From: Bacillota bacterium
Lineage (GTDB): Bacteria > Bacillota > Desulfotomaculia > Desulfotomaculales > Desulfohalotomaculaceae
Direction: 5' to 3'
Assembly: GCA_009711615.1 (NCBI GenBank)
Contig: VENI01000009.1
Coordinates: 62,001-126,000 of the forward strand
Length of the DNA stretch: 64,000 nucleotides
The position numbers and the translations under genes are program-made. Positions within the stretch are counted from its first letter, which is position 1, and each line of letters begins with the position of its first letter. The notes below the pieces were generated by a model. The model did not search any database and was not told the origin of the DNA. It worked only from the letters and a program-made list of their open reading frames with translations. Below are positions 25,212-33,546 of the stretch, one piece after another.

Positions 25212-25317
25212 TTAATAAAACCTCCCTAAATTAATAAATTGTTTTTCATCTTTAAAAATTTACTTTTCTTTCGCGATGAAATATGCTTTAATTATATATA
25301 ATATTGGTAAATAGGGA

Positions 25318-25342
25318 AGTATGTACTTTTTAGTATAATACT
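25318..25342. promoter_or_regulatory. Candidate HxlR operator
   Basis: Dyad AGTAT-g-TACT-tttt-AGTA-ta-ATACT between the divergent nitroreductase and HxlR genes, 28 nt before the regulator start. HxlR proteins bind such dyads in the divergent region. Confidence 0.55.
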
Positions 25343-25369
25343 ATCCATTAAGTTAGTGGGGTGTTATTT

Positions 25370-25690
25370 TTGCCGTCAAAAAAAGAATATAGATGTCCAG
25401 TAGAATACACGTTAGACATTATAGGAGGTAAATGGAAACCAATTATATTGTGGTATCTTGCAAAAGATGAAGTTAAAAGATATGGTGAAATAAAAAAAGT
25501 AGTATCTGGAATTACTCATAAAATGCTAAGCCAACAACTGAAAGAGTTGATAGCTGATGGTTTGGTTCACCGCAAAGAATATCATCAAATTCCCCCAAAG
25601 GTAGAGTACTCATTGACTGAAAAAGGCAAAACATTAATCCCTGTATTAGAAACTATGTGTAGCTGGGGAGAAAAAAATATTAATTCATAA
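25370..25690 (+). CDS. HxlR-family transcriptional regulator
   Basis: About 106 residues, winged helix: YRCPVEYTLDIIGGKWKPII, KRYGEIKKVVSGITHKMLSQQLKEL, and the wing VEYSLTEKGKTLIPVLE. The Cys in RCPVE near the N-terminus is the position used for redox or electrophile sensing in HxlR/YodB relatives. TTG at 25370, six bases after GGGGTG; GTG at 25361 overlaps the SD. It probably controls the divergent nitroreductase. Confidence 0.92.
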   Translation: MPSKKEYRCPVEYTLDIIGGKWKPIILWYLAKDEVKRYGEIKKVVSGITHKMLSQQLKELIADGLVHRKEYHQIPPKVEYSLTEKGKTLIPVLETMCSWGEKNINS

Positions 25691-25718
25691 AAAGCCATCC
25701 GCCGAAGGCGGATGGCTT
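25689..25718 (-). terminator. Terminator after nrdG
   Basis: AAGCCATCCGCC, 3-nt loop, GGCGGATGGCTT with T run on the minus strand; it also touches the HxlR stop codon on the plus strand. Confidence 0.85.
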
Positions 25719-25753
25719 AGATACAGGAAAAATTGTTCAGGAGCTCTTTCATT

Positions 25754-25806
25754 TTTTTGCGTTACTCCGTTTCCAGTTTTAACTCCACTAATTCACCCTG
25801 CTTTAT
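25754..25806 (-). repeat. 53-bp direct repeat, right copy (native nrdG 3' end)
   Basis: Contains the nrdG stop codon and last codons (ending ELKLETE). Exact copy at 24565-24617. Confidence 0.92.
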
Positions 25807-26265
25807 AGTTTCTTGTACATCTATTATCCTCTGATTTAATGAACCCCTAAAGGCCAATGTCAGGTCTTTTTGCTCCTGTATAAAGGGTCCATCCACTAAA
25901 ACGTCTATCATCTCCAACACTGGCTTGTCTTTAATTTCTTCCCAAGTATAGCCGGTATAAACCCAAATATCTAGGTAGGGCTTCTTTTGTTTTAGCATCT
26001 TTATCGCTTCTATTAAAGCCTCCATCTGGGCCAGCGGTTCGCCTCCGGAAAAAGTTATCCCTTTGGTAAGTGGGGTAATGGTTTCCAGAACTTCTTGTAC
26101 CAGTTCACTGACATTCATTTCCTTGCCGTCATCAAAGGGTCTGGTTTCCGGGTTGTGACACCCATCACAGTGCCTAGGGCAACCTTGGAAGAACGCCACT
26201 GTACGTACACCCAGGCCGTCCACCACACTGCCACTGGTTATACCGGCAGCACGAACTTTAGTCAT
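25762..26265 (-). CDS. nrdG: Anaerobic ribonucleotide reductase activating protein
   Basis: Radical SAM enzyme that installs the glycyl radical on NrdD. 167 residues with the cluster motif FFQGCPRHCDGCHNPETR (CxxxCxxC at about 29-36), ITFSGGEPLAQ, and a C-terminal DVLVDGPFIQEQKDL. ATG behind GGAGGGC, 13 nt after the nrdD stop. Oxygen-sensitive enzyme, consistent with an anaerobic host. Its last 53 bp are duplicated at 24565-24617. Confidence 0.97.
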   Translation of the reverse strand: MTKVRAAGITSGSVVDGLGVRTVAFFQGCPRHCDGCHNPETRPFDDGKEMNVSELVQEVLETITPLTKGITFSGGEPLAQMEALIEAIKMLKQKKPYLDIWVYTGYTWEEIKDKPVLEMIDVLVDGPFIQEQKDLTLAFRGSLNQRIIDVQETIKQGELVELKLETE

Positions 26266-26278
26266 TGTGCCCTCCTAT

Positions 26279-28294
26279 TTACAAACGGTGGTTTACCCTG
26301 TCACCTAACTCAGACAGCTTAGCACTATTGAAGCGGTCAGTGGTGCTAAGGTAACCGGTGATACGCCTTACCCGTCGGATGAATGCAGAACCGCAGCGGG
26401 GGCAGGTGTCATCCTCTATCACTCCCAGCAGGCTACAGCTTGTGCAAAAATCAACCGGGAAATTAATAGCTGCATAACCCATGTCAGATTCATTCATAAA
26501 CTTAACTATGGATTCCATAGCTTCCAAGTTGTGTATCGGAGCACTTGGTAGTTCAACATAACTAATATGACCAGCATTACAGTACTTCTGATAGGGAGCT
26601 TCCAGAGCTATCTTCTCATAGGCACCAACGGAACAGTCCACTGGTACATGGAATGAGTTGGTATAGTACTCCTTGTTCGTTATCCCAGGTATAATACCGT
26701 ATTCCTTACGATCCATTTTGATAAACCTGCCTGACAATCCCTCTGCCGGAGTTCCCAGGAAGGTATAATTTAAGTCATACTCCTCACAGGCTTCATCAAC
26801 TTTTTTACGCATAAAGGAAACAATCTCTTGCCCCAAAGCCTGGGCCTCTTCACTCTGACCATGGTGCTTGCCAATTAATGAAGTAAGTGTTTCAGCAAGA
26901 CCAATAAAGCCTATGGACAGAGTTCCATGTTTAATTGCCTCTTCTATGGGATCATCTGGCTTTAAGTTTTCTGACCCCATGTATAAATTTTGCCCCATTA
27001 CAAAGGGCATATCCCGAATCTTTAACTGGGCTTGCACTTGATAGCGATGGTGCAGTTGACGTTTAGCCATATCCATCATATCACTGAGCAGGCGATAGAA
27101 TTTTTTAATGTCCCGATCTGCTTTAATAGCCAGCCTAGGCAGGTTGATGGTGGTAAATGATAAATTACCCCGGCCATCTGTAACAGCAGGCCCCTTACGG
27201 TTAGCCATCACCCTGGTGCGGCAACCCATGTAACTTACCTGATCTCCATATTCACGATTAAACGTACTATCCATAAAGCTGAAAGTGGGATTTAACCTCT
27301 TTGCTGCCACTCTTAAGCCTAACTTAAACAAATCGTAGTTGGGGTCACCGGGTTCCAAGTTAACACCTTTTTTCAATCGGAATATGATGTTTGGGAAGAT
27401 TGGGTTCTCACCCCGACCCAACCCTTTTTCATAGGCAAGTAATAAGTTACGGGCCACCCGGCGGGCCGGTTCGGAAGTTTCGGTTCCCAGGTTAATAGAC
27501 GAGAATGGAACCTGAGCTCCCGCCCTACTGTGCATACTGTTAAGGTTATATATTAACGCCTCCATGGCTTGATAAGTTTCAAAATCATCAGCATCTTTAA
27601 CAAATTCAGCCATATCCCTGTCAAAGAAAGCAAAGGACTGGCCACCATGCATGTCATTTTGTGAGCTTTGCAGAATAATTGCAGCTAAAGCCGCAGCAGA
27701 TGTAGGGCGTTTTGGTGAACGAATATGCCCATGCCCTGTGTTAAAACCTTCTTTCAACAATCTTCCCAGTGGGATTTGTACACAGGTAAGGGTCTTACCG
27801 TAGAAGTCCAGATCGTGAATATGCATATCTCCGTTAGTATGGGCATTGGCCATTTCTTCTGGAACCAGTCTACTTAAATAATATTTCTTGCTAGCAGCAC
27901 TGGCTATTTGCAGCATTTTTGCAGATGGTGAGTTGCTAACGTTAGCATTCTCTTTACTGGTTTCCTCTAATATTTCTTCCACCGCATCCATTAAATCTCC
28001 TTTGGCTTCGCGCATGCGGGTACGTTTATCCCGATGCAAGATGTAAGCCTTAGCAGTACGCGCATAACCGTTTTCAATAAGCACCTTTTCTACAACATCT
28101 TGAACATCCTCTACACTAAAAATGTTGCCGTTGTATTTTGTCTTAAGCATTTTTAAAACATCCAGTGTCAATTGCATGGCCAGTGCACGATCCTCACCGC
28201 CTACAGACCGGGCAGCTTGAAAAATTGCATCAGTTATCTTGGATTCTTCAAAAGAAACCTCCCGACCATCTCTTTTCTTAATGGTTTTAAACAT
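26279..28294 (-). CDS. nrdD: Anaerobic ribonucleoside-triphosphate reductase
   Basis: Makes dNTPs from NTPs without oxygen by glycyl-radical chemistry. 671 residues: N-terminal ATP-cone (KTIKKRDGREVSFEESKITDAI), large catalytic barrel, a zinc site near the C-terminus (CTSCSLLGVIEDDTCPRCG) and the glycyl-radical loop RRITGYLST near residue 649. ATG follows GGGAGG. Normal length. Together with nrdR and nrdG it forms a three-gene operon with NrdR boxes at the front. Confidence 0.98.
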   Translation of the reverse strand: MFKTIKKRDGREVSFEESKITDAIFQAARSVGGEDRALAMQLTLDVLKMLKTKYNGNIFSVEDVQDVVEKVLIENGYARTAKAYILHRDKRTRMREAKGDLMDAVEEILEETSKENANVSNSPSAKMLQIASAASKKYYLSRLVPEEMANAHTNGDMHIHDLDFYGKTLTCVQIPLGRLLKEGFNTGHGHIRSPKRPTSAAALAAIILQSSQNDMHGGQSFAFFDRDMAEFVKDADDFETYQAMEALIYNLNSMHSRAGAQVPFSSINLGTETSEPARRVARNLLLAYEKGLGRGENPIFPNIIFRLKKGVNLEPGDPNYDLFKLGLRVAAKRLNPTFSFMDSTFNREYGDQVSYMGCRTRVMANRKGPAVTDGRGNLSFTTINLPRLAIKADRDIKKFYRLLSDMMDMAKRQLHHRYQVQAQLKIRDMPFVMGQNLYMGSENLKPDDPIEEAIKHGTLSIGFIGLAETLTSLIGKHHGQSEEAQALGQEIVSFMRKKVDEACEEYDLNYTFLGTPAEGLSGRFIKMDRKEYGIIPGITNKEYYTNSFHVPVDCSVGAYEKIALEAPYQKYCNAGHISYVELPSAPIHNLEAMESIVKFMNESDMGYAAINFPVDFCTSCSLLGVIEDDTCPRCGSAFIRRVRRITGYLSTTDRFNSAKLSELGDRVNHRL

Positions 28295-28390
28295 TTTTTA
28301 GCCTCCCTTTTAAAACACAGAATTTATTGCATTAATAATCAAAATATTCTTTCTAATTAATTGCTTAATGTATTATAATCCTTCTTTAAT

Positions 28391-28843
28391 CTATCTTTTT
28401 AAAAATTTATCCAACTCTCGCATAAAGCTTTGAACGTCCTGAAATTCACGGTATACTGAAGCAAAGCGTACATAAGCCACTTCATCAACATCCCGCAACC
28501 ACTTCATTACCAATTCCCCAATTATGGCTGTGCTTATTTCCGGTTCCATTTTGTTGCGCAGTTCTTTTTCTATTTCGCTAGTAAAGCGCTCTAAGCTTTC
28601 CACTGAAACTGGCCTTTTTTCGCAAGCTTTAATCAAGCCGCTAAGTAATTTATTTCGATCAAAAACTTCCCGTCGGCCTTCTTTTTTCACTACTACTAGA
28701 GGCACTTCATCAATCCGCTCGTATGTGGTAAATCGCTTTTCACACTGATTGCATTCCCGGCGCCGTCGAATGGCTTGTCCTTCATCTGCAGGTCTTGAAT
28801 CCAAAACCCTACTTTCAGGATACTCACAATATGGGCAACGCAT
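28391..28843 (-). CDS. nrdR: NrdR, repressor of ribonucleotide reductase genes
   Basis: Zinc-ribbon plus ATP-cone repressor. 150 residues: [37 protein letters not shown] (four Cys zinc ribbon), then the ATP-cone ([18 protein letters not shown]) and [16 protein letters not shown] at 28843 behind GAGGTGAG; upstream in-frame codons to 28906 overlap the operator and are not used. It senses dATP/ATP and should control its own operon through the boxes at 28855-28901. Confidence 0.96.
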   Translation of the reverse strand: MRCPYCEYPESRVLDSRPADEGQAIRRRRECNQCEKRFTTYERIDEVPLVVVKKEGRREVFDRNKLLSGLIKACEKRPVSVESLERFTSEIEKELRNKMEPEISTAIIGELVMKWLRDVDEVAYVRFASVYREFQDVQSFMRELDKFLKR

Positions 28844-28854
28844 AAAAAAACTCA

Positions 28855-28901
28855 CCTCAATATCTAGTGGTGAATTAATTTTATTACACAATATGTAGTA
28901 A
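28855..28901 (-). promoter_or_regulatory. Tandem NrdR boxes upstream of nrdR-nrdD-nrdG
   Basis: Two 16-bp sites, 28886-28901 and 28855-28870, each match about 12 of 16 positions of the NrdR box (ACACWATATATWGTGT), with a 15-bp gap, which puts their centres 31 bp or three helical turns apart. That is the known NrdR arrangement. The proximal box overlaps the nrdR SD. Confidence 0.72.
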
Positions 28902-29057
28902 GTCAAGGTTCGATCTACTAATTATTCCAAGATTAACTAGAAGCCTTACCCTTTCTACCGAAATTATTATACATTATTTACCGGCTAACAGAAAGGATTG
29001 TATCGCGGTGTGAAAGGAATAAATAACAAGTAAACTTGTACTTTCGAGGTGAAAATC

Positions 29058-30086
29058 ATGGATTATACCTTCAAACCAAAAAGAGTATATTTTGAACCAG
29101 ATGCTTTAGATTACCCATTGGGAAAAGAATTGAAAAAGCACTTTCAAGAAGAAGGTGTGGAAATAAAAAACACAACCTCGCATAACCGGGTGACAGGTAT
29201 ACCCGGCAAAACACCCCAAGAAGCATACCTTGAAGGAAAACGTACCCTGGTGGTAGGAGTGAGGCGCAGCAAAGATTTTCAAACATGCAAACCATCCGCT
29301 CACTATCAACTGCCACTAGTAACCAGTTGCCCTGGCAAATGTCAGTACTGCTATTTGGCCACTAATATGGGCAAAAAGCCTTATGTTAGAATATACGTAA
29401 ATACAGAGGAGATACTGGAACAAGCTGAAAAATATATGAAAGAGCGTCAACCTGAAATAACCATTTTTGAAGGAGCAGCAACTTCAGACCCCATTCCAAT
29501 GGAGCCATACACCGGAGCACTTAAGAAGGCAGTGGAGTTTTTTGGCCAGCATGAAAGAGGTCGGTTTCGTTTTGTAACTAAGTTTACTGGAGTAGAGCCA
29601 CTGCTTGATGCAAAACACAATAACCATACCCGGTTTCGCTTTAGTATTAACAGCGAACCAGTAATACAAAAGTATGAACATGGCACCCCCAGCATGTCGG
29701 AAAGGGTCAAGGCAGCCAGTAAAGTAGCCCAGGCAGGCTATCCACTGGGCTTCATTATTGCACCTATTATATTAGAAGATAACTGGCAGCAACATTACAC
29801 CGAACTGTTATCTTTATTATCTGAAAAAATACCCAAAAAATTACAGCAAGAAATAACCTTCGAACTAATCACCCACCGTTTTACCAAGCGGGCCAAAGGA
29901 GTAATAACAGAGGTTTTCCCCAATACCACCCTGGAAATGAATGAGGAAAATAGAGCTTTTAAGTACGGACAGTTTGGTTATGGCAAATATGTTTACCCCA
30001 AAGATCAAATGCAGCAGATAAAAGATTTTTTCGAAACAAAATTAAATAGACTTTTCCCACAATCCAAAATAGAATACTTTGTTTAG
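29058..30086 (+). CDS. splB: Spore photoproduct lyase
   Basis: Radical SAM enzyme that reverses the thymine spore photoproduct during germination. 342 residues: N-terminal KPKRVYFEPDALDYPLGKEL, cluster motif TSCPGKCQYCYLATNMG (CxxxCxxC near 90-97), IFEGAATSDPIPMEPY, and C-terminal ELITHRFTKRAK. ATG at 29058 behind GAGGTG. Monocistronic and opposite to its neighbours. It needs SASP-coated DNA, so it fits the spore-forming host. Confidence 0.97.
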   Translation: MDYTFKPKRVYFEPDALDYPLGKELKKHFQEEGVEIKNTTSHNRVTGIPGKTPQEAYLEGKRTLVVGVRRSKDFQTCKPSAHYQLPLVTSCPGKCQYCYLATNMGKKPYVRIYVNTEEILEQAEKYMKERQPEITIFEGAATSDPIPMEPYTGALKKAVEFFGQHERGRFRFVTKFTGVEPLLDAKHNNHTRFRFSINSEPVIQKYEHGTPSMSERVKAASKVAQAGYPLGFIIAPIILEDNWQQHYTELLSLLSEKIPKKLQQEITFELITHRFTKRAKGVITEVFPNTTLEMNEENRAFKYGQFGYGKYVYPKDQMQQIKDFFETKLNRLFPQSKIEYFV

Positions 30087-30088
30087 CC

Positions 30089-30355
30089 TCATCTAAGCAT
30101 ATGTCTGCCATTTTCCATCATGGTGTTTACTTCTACTAGAATTACATCCATCCCTATTTTTACAATCTTATCCCATGGAACAATAAATTCCTCTTCTCGT
30201 CCTAAAAAACCTAATACCCTCCCAGTGCCCGGCAATATTAGGGCACTGATTTTTCCTTGCTCCATATCTATATCAATATCTTTAATAACACCCAACCTGC
30301 GCCCGTCAACAACATTAATAATTTCCCTGGTTCGCAGTTCTGAAATTTTAACCAT
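30089..30355 (-). CDS. ymxH: YlmC/YmxH family PRC-barrel protein
   Basis: 88 residues, PRC-barrel: SELRTREIINVVDGRRLGVIKDIDIDMEQG and LILPGTGRVLGFLGREEEFIVPWDKIVKIG. The family is linked to sporulation in Bacillus and clostridia, with no defined biochemical role. ATG behind GGAGGTG. It lies downstream of sigG as in many spore-formers (ylmC next to sigG) but is separated from it here by a small gene and a terminator. Confidence 0.9.
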   Translation of the reverse strand: MVKISELRTREIINVVDGRRLGVIKDIDIDMEQGKISALILPGTGRVLGFLGREEEFIVPWDKIVKIGMDVILVEVNTMMENGRHMLR

Positions 30356-30460
30356 CTGCTTTGCACCTCCCCATAGTATGTATATGTGAACAGGTGCCTC
30401 TGCATGAACTAAAATCCACCAACAAAAACTTTCGGGTCCGATAACCGCTAGGTTTAAGTT

Positions 30461-30487
30461 AAAAAGGGCCCGATTAATATCGAGCCC
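30461..30487 (-). terminator. Terminator after sigG and the small exported-protein gene
   Basis: Minus strand GGGCtCGAT, loop atta, ATCGgGCCC, then TTTTT. Confidence 0.8.
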
Positions 30488-30495
30488 CAGTTAGA

Positions 30496-30699
30496 TTAAA
30501 TTTTCCATATAAAATTTTTTTCCGGCCATTTATCATTTGTTTTTGTAGCTGTGGATGCTTTAATATGGTCACACTTTTCCCTGTAAAGATTTGCTGGATT
30601 ATAAGCCTTGGATACTTCCTGCTGTTGAGGAATTATGCTTCCTGCTGTTAAGAGTGTTATTAAAATCGTCAACATTGCCGCTGCAATTACTTGACGCAT
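30496..30699 (-). CDS. Small exported protein of unknown function
   Basis: 67 residues, not recognised. A hydrophobic N-terminal segment (RQVIAAAMLTILITLLTAGS) followed by a polar part rich in Lys, Asn and Gln with one Cys. A very good SD (GGGGGAG) stands eight bases from the ATG, and the gene is 16 nt after the sigG stop with a terminator behind it, so I think it is real and co-transcribed with sigG, possibly forespore-expressed. Confidence 0.6.
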   Translation of the reverse strand: MRQVIAAAMLTILITLLTAGSIIPQQQEVSKAYNPANLYREKCDHIKASTATKTNDKWPEKNFIWKI

Positions 30700-30715
30700 T
30701 TTATCTACTCCCCCG

Positions 30716-31489
30716 TTATACGTGTTTTTTCATATGCCCTAAAGCTGCTTTTTCGAGACGAGATACCTGAGCCTGGGATATGCCAATTTCCTCTGCCACT
30801 TCCATTTGTGTTTTCCCCTCAAAAAACCTTAATGTAAGTATGTGCTTTTCCCTGCCACTCAACCTACTTAAAGCATCTCTAATTGCTATTCCTTCCAACC
30901 AGCTTAAGTCTAGGTTCTTTTCGTCACTAATCTGGTCCATAACGAAAATGGGATCTCCACCATCATGATAGATGGGTTCAAATAAGGAAATGGGATCTTG
31001 AATGGCATCCAATGCAAATACAATGTCTTCCCTCGGTATATTAAGCGCCCCAGCAATCTCATTTATAGATGGCTCCCTAGAATGCCTATTCACTAAGGTG
31101 TCACGAACCTGCAAAGCTTTATAAGCAACGTCCCTCAAAGATCTACTTACCCGGATGGGATTATTGTCCCTTAAATAACGCCTTATTTCGCCAATAATCA
31201 TTGGTACAGCATAGGTGGAGAACTTTACATTTTGACTTAAATCAAAATTGTCGATGGCCTTCATTAAACCAATACAGCCCACCTGAAAAAGGTCGTCCAC
31301 ACATTCCCCACGATTGGTGAATCGCTGTATAACACTTAATACCAGCCGAAGATTTCCGTTAATGAGCTGGTTCCGGGCAGTTTCGTCACCATTATGCATG
31401 GCCTCGAATAATTTGCGCATCTCACTGCTAGATAGTACTGGTAGTTTTGATGTGTTTACGCCACAGATTTCAACTTTGTTGACCAGCAT
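30716..31489 (-). CDS. sigG: Sporulation sigma factor SigG (late forespore)
   Basis: 257 residues. N-terminal KVEICGVNTSKLPVLSSSEM is the SigG-specific leader; region 2 (NLRLVLSVIQRFTNRGECVDDLFQVGCIGLMKAIDNFD, of which GECVDDLFQVGCIGLMKAID is the core) and region 4 (GKTQMEVAEEIGISQAQVSRLEKAAL) follow. ATG behind GGGGGACC. It directs late forespore genes such as splB. It has its own sigma-F/G-type promoter just after sigE. Confidence 0.97.
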   Translation of the reverse strand: MLVNKVEICGVNTSKLPVLSSSEMRKLFEAMHNGDETARNQLINGNLRLVLSVIQRFTNRGECVDDLFQVGCIGLMKAIDNFDLSQNVKFSTYAVPMIIGEIRRYLRDNNPIRVSRSLRDVAYKALQVRDTLVNRHSREPSINEIAGALNIPREDIVFALDAIQDPISLFEPIYHDGGDPIFVMDQISDEKNLDLSWLEGIAIRDALSRLSGREKHILTLRFFEGKTQMEVAEEIGISQAQVSRLEKAALGHMKKHV

Positions 31490-31535
31490 ATTGGGTCCCC
31501 CACCTCTTTGTTTGCTTTATTCATTTGCTTAGTTC

Positions 31536-31565
31536 AATTATTACCTTGGTACTTTTTAAATATAC
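31536..31565 (-). promoter_or_regulatory. Sigma-F/G-type promoter of sigG
   Basis: Minus strand -35 GTATA (31561-31565), 15-nt spacer, -10 GGTAATAATT (31536-31545), which fits GGnnAnAnTT at every fixed position. It lies ten bases past the sigE stop and about 50 nt before the sigG start, as in B. subtilis. Confidence 0.82.
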
Positions 31566-31574
31566 ATACACAAA

Positions 31575-32300
31575 TTACTCCATTCGGTGGATTTCTTTCT
31601 GTAATCTTCTTATAATTCGTTTCTCAAGCCTTGATATATAGGACTGGGAGATACCTAACAGATCCGCCACTTCTTTTTGAGTTTTTTCTTCTCTATGGTT
31701 TAAGCCAAAGCGTAGTTCCATAATTTTTCGTTCCCGTCCATTTAATTTTTGCAATGCCAAGTGAAGTAGTTTTTTATCTACTTCTTCCTCTATGTATTTG
31801 TATATTACATCGTTTTCTGTACCCAGTACATCTGACAGCAGCAGTTCATTACCATCCCAATCAATATTTAGTGGTTCATCAAAAGACACCTCAGACTTTG
31901 TTTTATTATTTCGCCTTAAGTACATTAAAATTTCATTTTCGATGCATCTTGATGCATATGTAGCCAGTTTGATTTTTTTGTTGGGATCAAAAGTATTTAC
32001 CGCTTTAATAAGTCCAATGGTACCTATTGATACCAAATCCTCAATACCTACACCTGTATTTTCAAATTTACGAGCTATATAAACCACCAGGCGCAGGTTG
32101 CGCTCTATCAATACACTTTTAACTGACCCATCCCCCAGTTCTAACTGCTGAATCAAGTTTGTTTCTTCATCTGCAGTTAGTGGAGGCGGAAGTGCCTCAC
32201 TGCTGCCAACATAATGCACCTCAGGTTCATGGCCTAGCCATTGTAGGAACCTCGATACTGTTAATCTCATTACATACTTTAAATAGTTTAGGTTCCTCAA
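31575..32300 (-). CDS. sigE: Sporulation sigma factor SigE precursor (mother cell)
   Basis: 241 residues. The first 25-30 residues ([20 protein letters not shown]) are the amphipathic membrane-binding pro-sequence removed by SpoIIGA. Region 2: [30 protein letters not shown] (core shown as [15 protein letters not shown]) and region 4: [29 protein letters not shown] start behind GGAGGGAG. It is the second gene of the spoIIGA-sigE operon. Confidence 0.97.
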   Translation of the reverse strand: MRNLNYLKYVMRLTVSRFLQWLGHEPEVHYVGSSEALPPPLTADEETNLIQQLELGDGSVKSVLIERNLRLVVYIARKFENTGVGIEDLVSIGTIGLIKAVNTFDPNKKIKLATYASRCIENEILMYLRRNNKTKSEVSFDEPLNIDWDGNELLLSDVLGTENDVIYKYIEEEVDKKLLHLALQKLNGRERKIMELRFGLNHREEKTQKEVADLLGISQSYISRLEKRIIRRLQKEIHRME

Positions 32301-32332
32301 AATGCCAACTCCCTCCTGAGATACTTGTAATT

Positions 32333-33244
32333 TTAAGCTGCGTTTAAAAGATCCGGGTGCAGCAAAGCCCGATACCCGTCATCACTGGCCATAATACCGT
32401 TATGAATCGCTATCCAGAGATCTTCTTTAACAATTGATTGGTTGCTATGTATTGTAACTTTATCTGGTTTAATTCCCAGTAGCATCCCATTGCTATTTCC
32501 CAGTGACTGATAAGGTATAATAGTAATACAAGCATTCAACTGATCATCAGTCAATACTTGCTGTAGTTTACTGTAATTAATATTATCTGCGCTTTCGTAA
32601 AGGTTATTTATTCCTGCAGGTAGTACTTTTTTTATTACACTGTGCTCCACAATCATTACCGGCATGCCAGTAACAGGGTCTGTTAACGAGTTGCCTGTAT
32701 CTAATAGGGCATTTACTTTCACCTCTCCATTAAACATTTCGATAGTAACCGCGGTTCTTATTGATTTTTGAAATACCCTCTTATTAAAAACCATTGTCCC
32801 CCAGCGGCCAATCACCCAGGTTAATAGCAGGGCAGTTATAATTCCTGCCCAGAAATACTGCTGCACCAGTTCTAAAAAATCTAACAAATGGGTATTATTA
32901 CCTTGTGAATGTATAAAATATATTGTTCCCATTACAATTCCACCCATGGACATCGATGCAACATAAAAATACCCCAAGACAATCAAAAAGCGGCGCCAAG
33001 TTAGAGGGGCAAACGCGGAAAGCACTAATACAATTGAAATGGCTAACTTGCAGGTCCATAGCAGCATCCACTGCCATTGGGGAATGAAAACAGTAAGAGC
33101 ATAAATCGACCCCAACGCTGCTCCCAGTAATAACCTCCAGCGCCTGGGGTTTAAACGGGCAAACTTTGCTGTTATCCAAAGTATGGCATAATTCATTATA
33201 ATATTGCCTGCCACTACAACATCCAGGTAAACTACATTAGTCAT
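32333..33244 (-). CDS. spoIIGA: SpoIIGA, pro-SigE processing protease
   Basis: Septal-membrane aspartic protease that cleaves pro-SigE. 303 residues: five hydrophobic helices in the N-terminal half ([20 protein letters not shown] onward), then a cytosolic protease domain with [20 protein letters not shown] containing the catalytic Asp, and [14 protein letters not shown] at 33244 behind GGAGG. Directly upstream of its substrate gene sigE. Confidence 0.96.
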   Translation of the reverse strand: MTNVVYLDVVVAGNIIMNYAILWITAKFARLNPRRWRLLLGAALGSIYALTVFIPQWQWMLLWTCKLAISIVLVLSAFAPLTWRRFLIVLGYFYVASMSMGGIVMGTIYFIHSQGNNTHLLDFLELVQQYFWAGIITALLLTWVIGRWGTMVFNKRVFQKSIRTAVTIEMFNGEVKVNALLDTGNSLTDPVTGMPVMIVEHSVIKKVLPAGINNLYESADNINYSKLQQVLTDDQLNACITIIPYQSLGNSNGMLLGIKPDKVTIHSNQSIVKEDLWIAIHNGIMASDDGYRALLHPDLLNAA

Positions 33245-33347
33245 GGACGGACCTCCTACCAAGAAGCCATTAAATAAAAGCAGTCCGCACTACCAGTATA
33301 TGGCCAAACATAAATAATTATTACTTTACTTCCACCATTCCCCATTA

Positions 33348-33377
33348 GAAAAACTTGGCTTACGCCACGCGGAAGCC
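33348..33377 (-). terminator. Possible terminator upstream of spoIIGA
   Basis: GGCTT-a-CGC, loop cac, GCG-g-AAGCC (33357-33377); on the minus strand it is followed by AAGTTTTTC. It would stop read-through from the SpoIIM-like gene into spoIIGA. Confidence 0.5.
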
Positions 33378-33434
33378 TTAGTTTTCGTTATACTATCACC
33401 GTATTTTTTTAATTTGTGATAGTGGGTAAATTAA

Positions 33435-33466
33435 AAACCCTGGCTATATTATACATGCCAGGGTTT
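33435..33466 (-). terminator. Terminator after the SpoIIM-like gene
   Basis: AAACCCTGGC, 12-nt loop, GCCAGGGTTT with T-rich tail on the minus strand. An extra inverted repeat ACTATCAC / GTGATAGT (33392-33423) lies next to it with no clear role. The 302-nt gap 33245-33546 holds these three structures and no gene. Confidence 0.8.
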
Positions 33467-33546
33467 GTTATATTTGTCATTTTCTGGTTATAACTTAATG
33501 TTTTTTTTTTCATATTTTAACGATTTTAGAAGAATTTTTATTAATT

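Noticed and set aside
24618-25753. Insertion sequence or integron cassette
   Set aside because: No transposase, integrase, attC-like site or terminal inverted repeat is visible; only the 53-bp direct repeat supports mobility.
28995-29022. Sigma-G promoter upstream of splB
   Set aside because: GGAATAAATA resembles a -10, but no -35 GTATA-type box stands at 14-16 nt; not supported.
33392-33423. ACTATCAC / GTGATAGT inverted repeat upstream of spoIIGA as an operator
   Set aside because: The 16-nt spacer and position between two terminators give no clear regulatory reading; noted only as structure.
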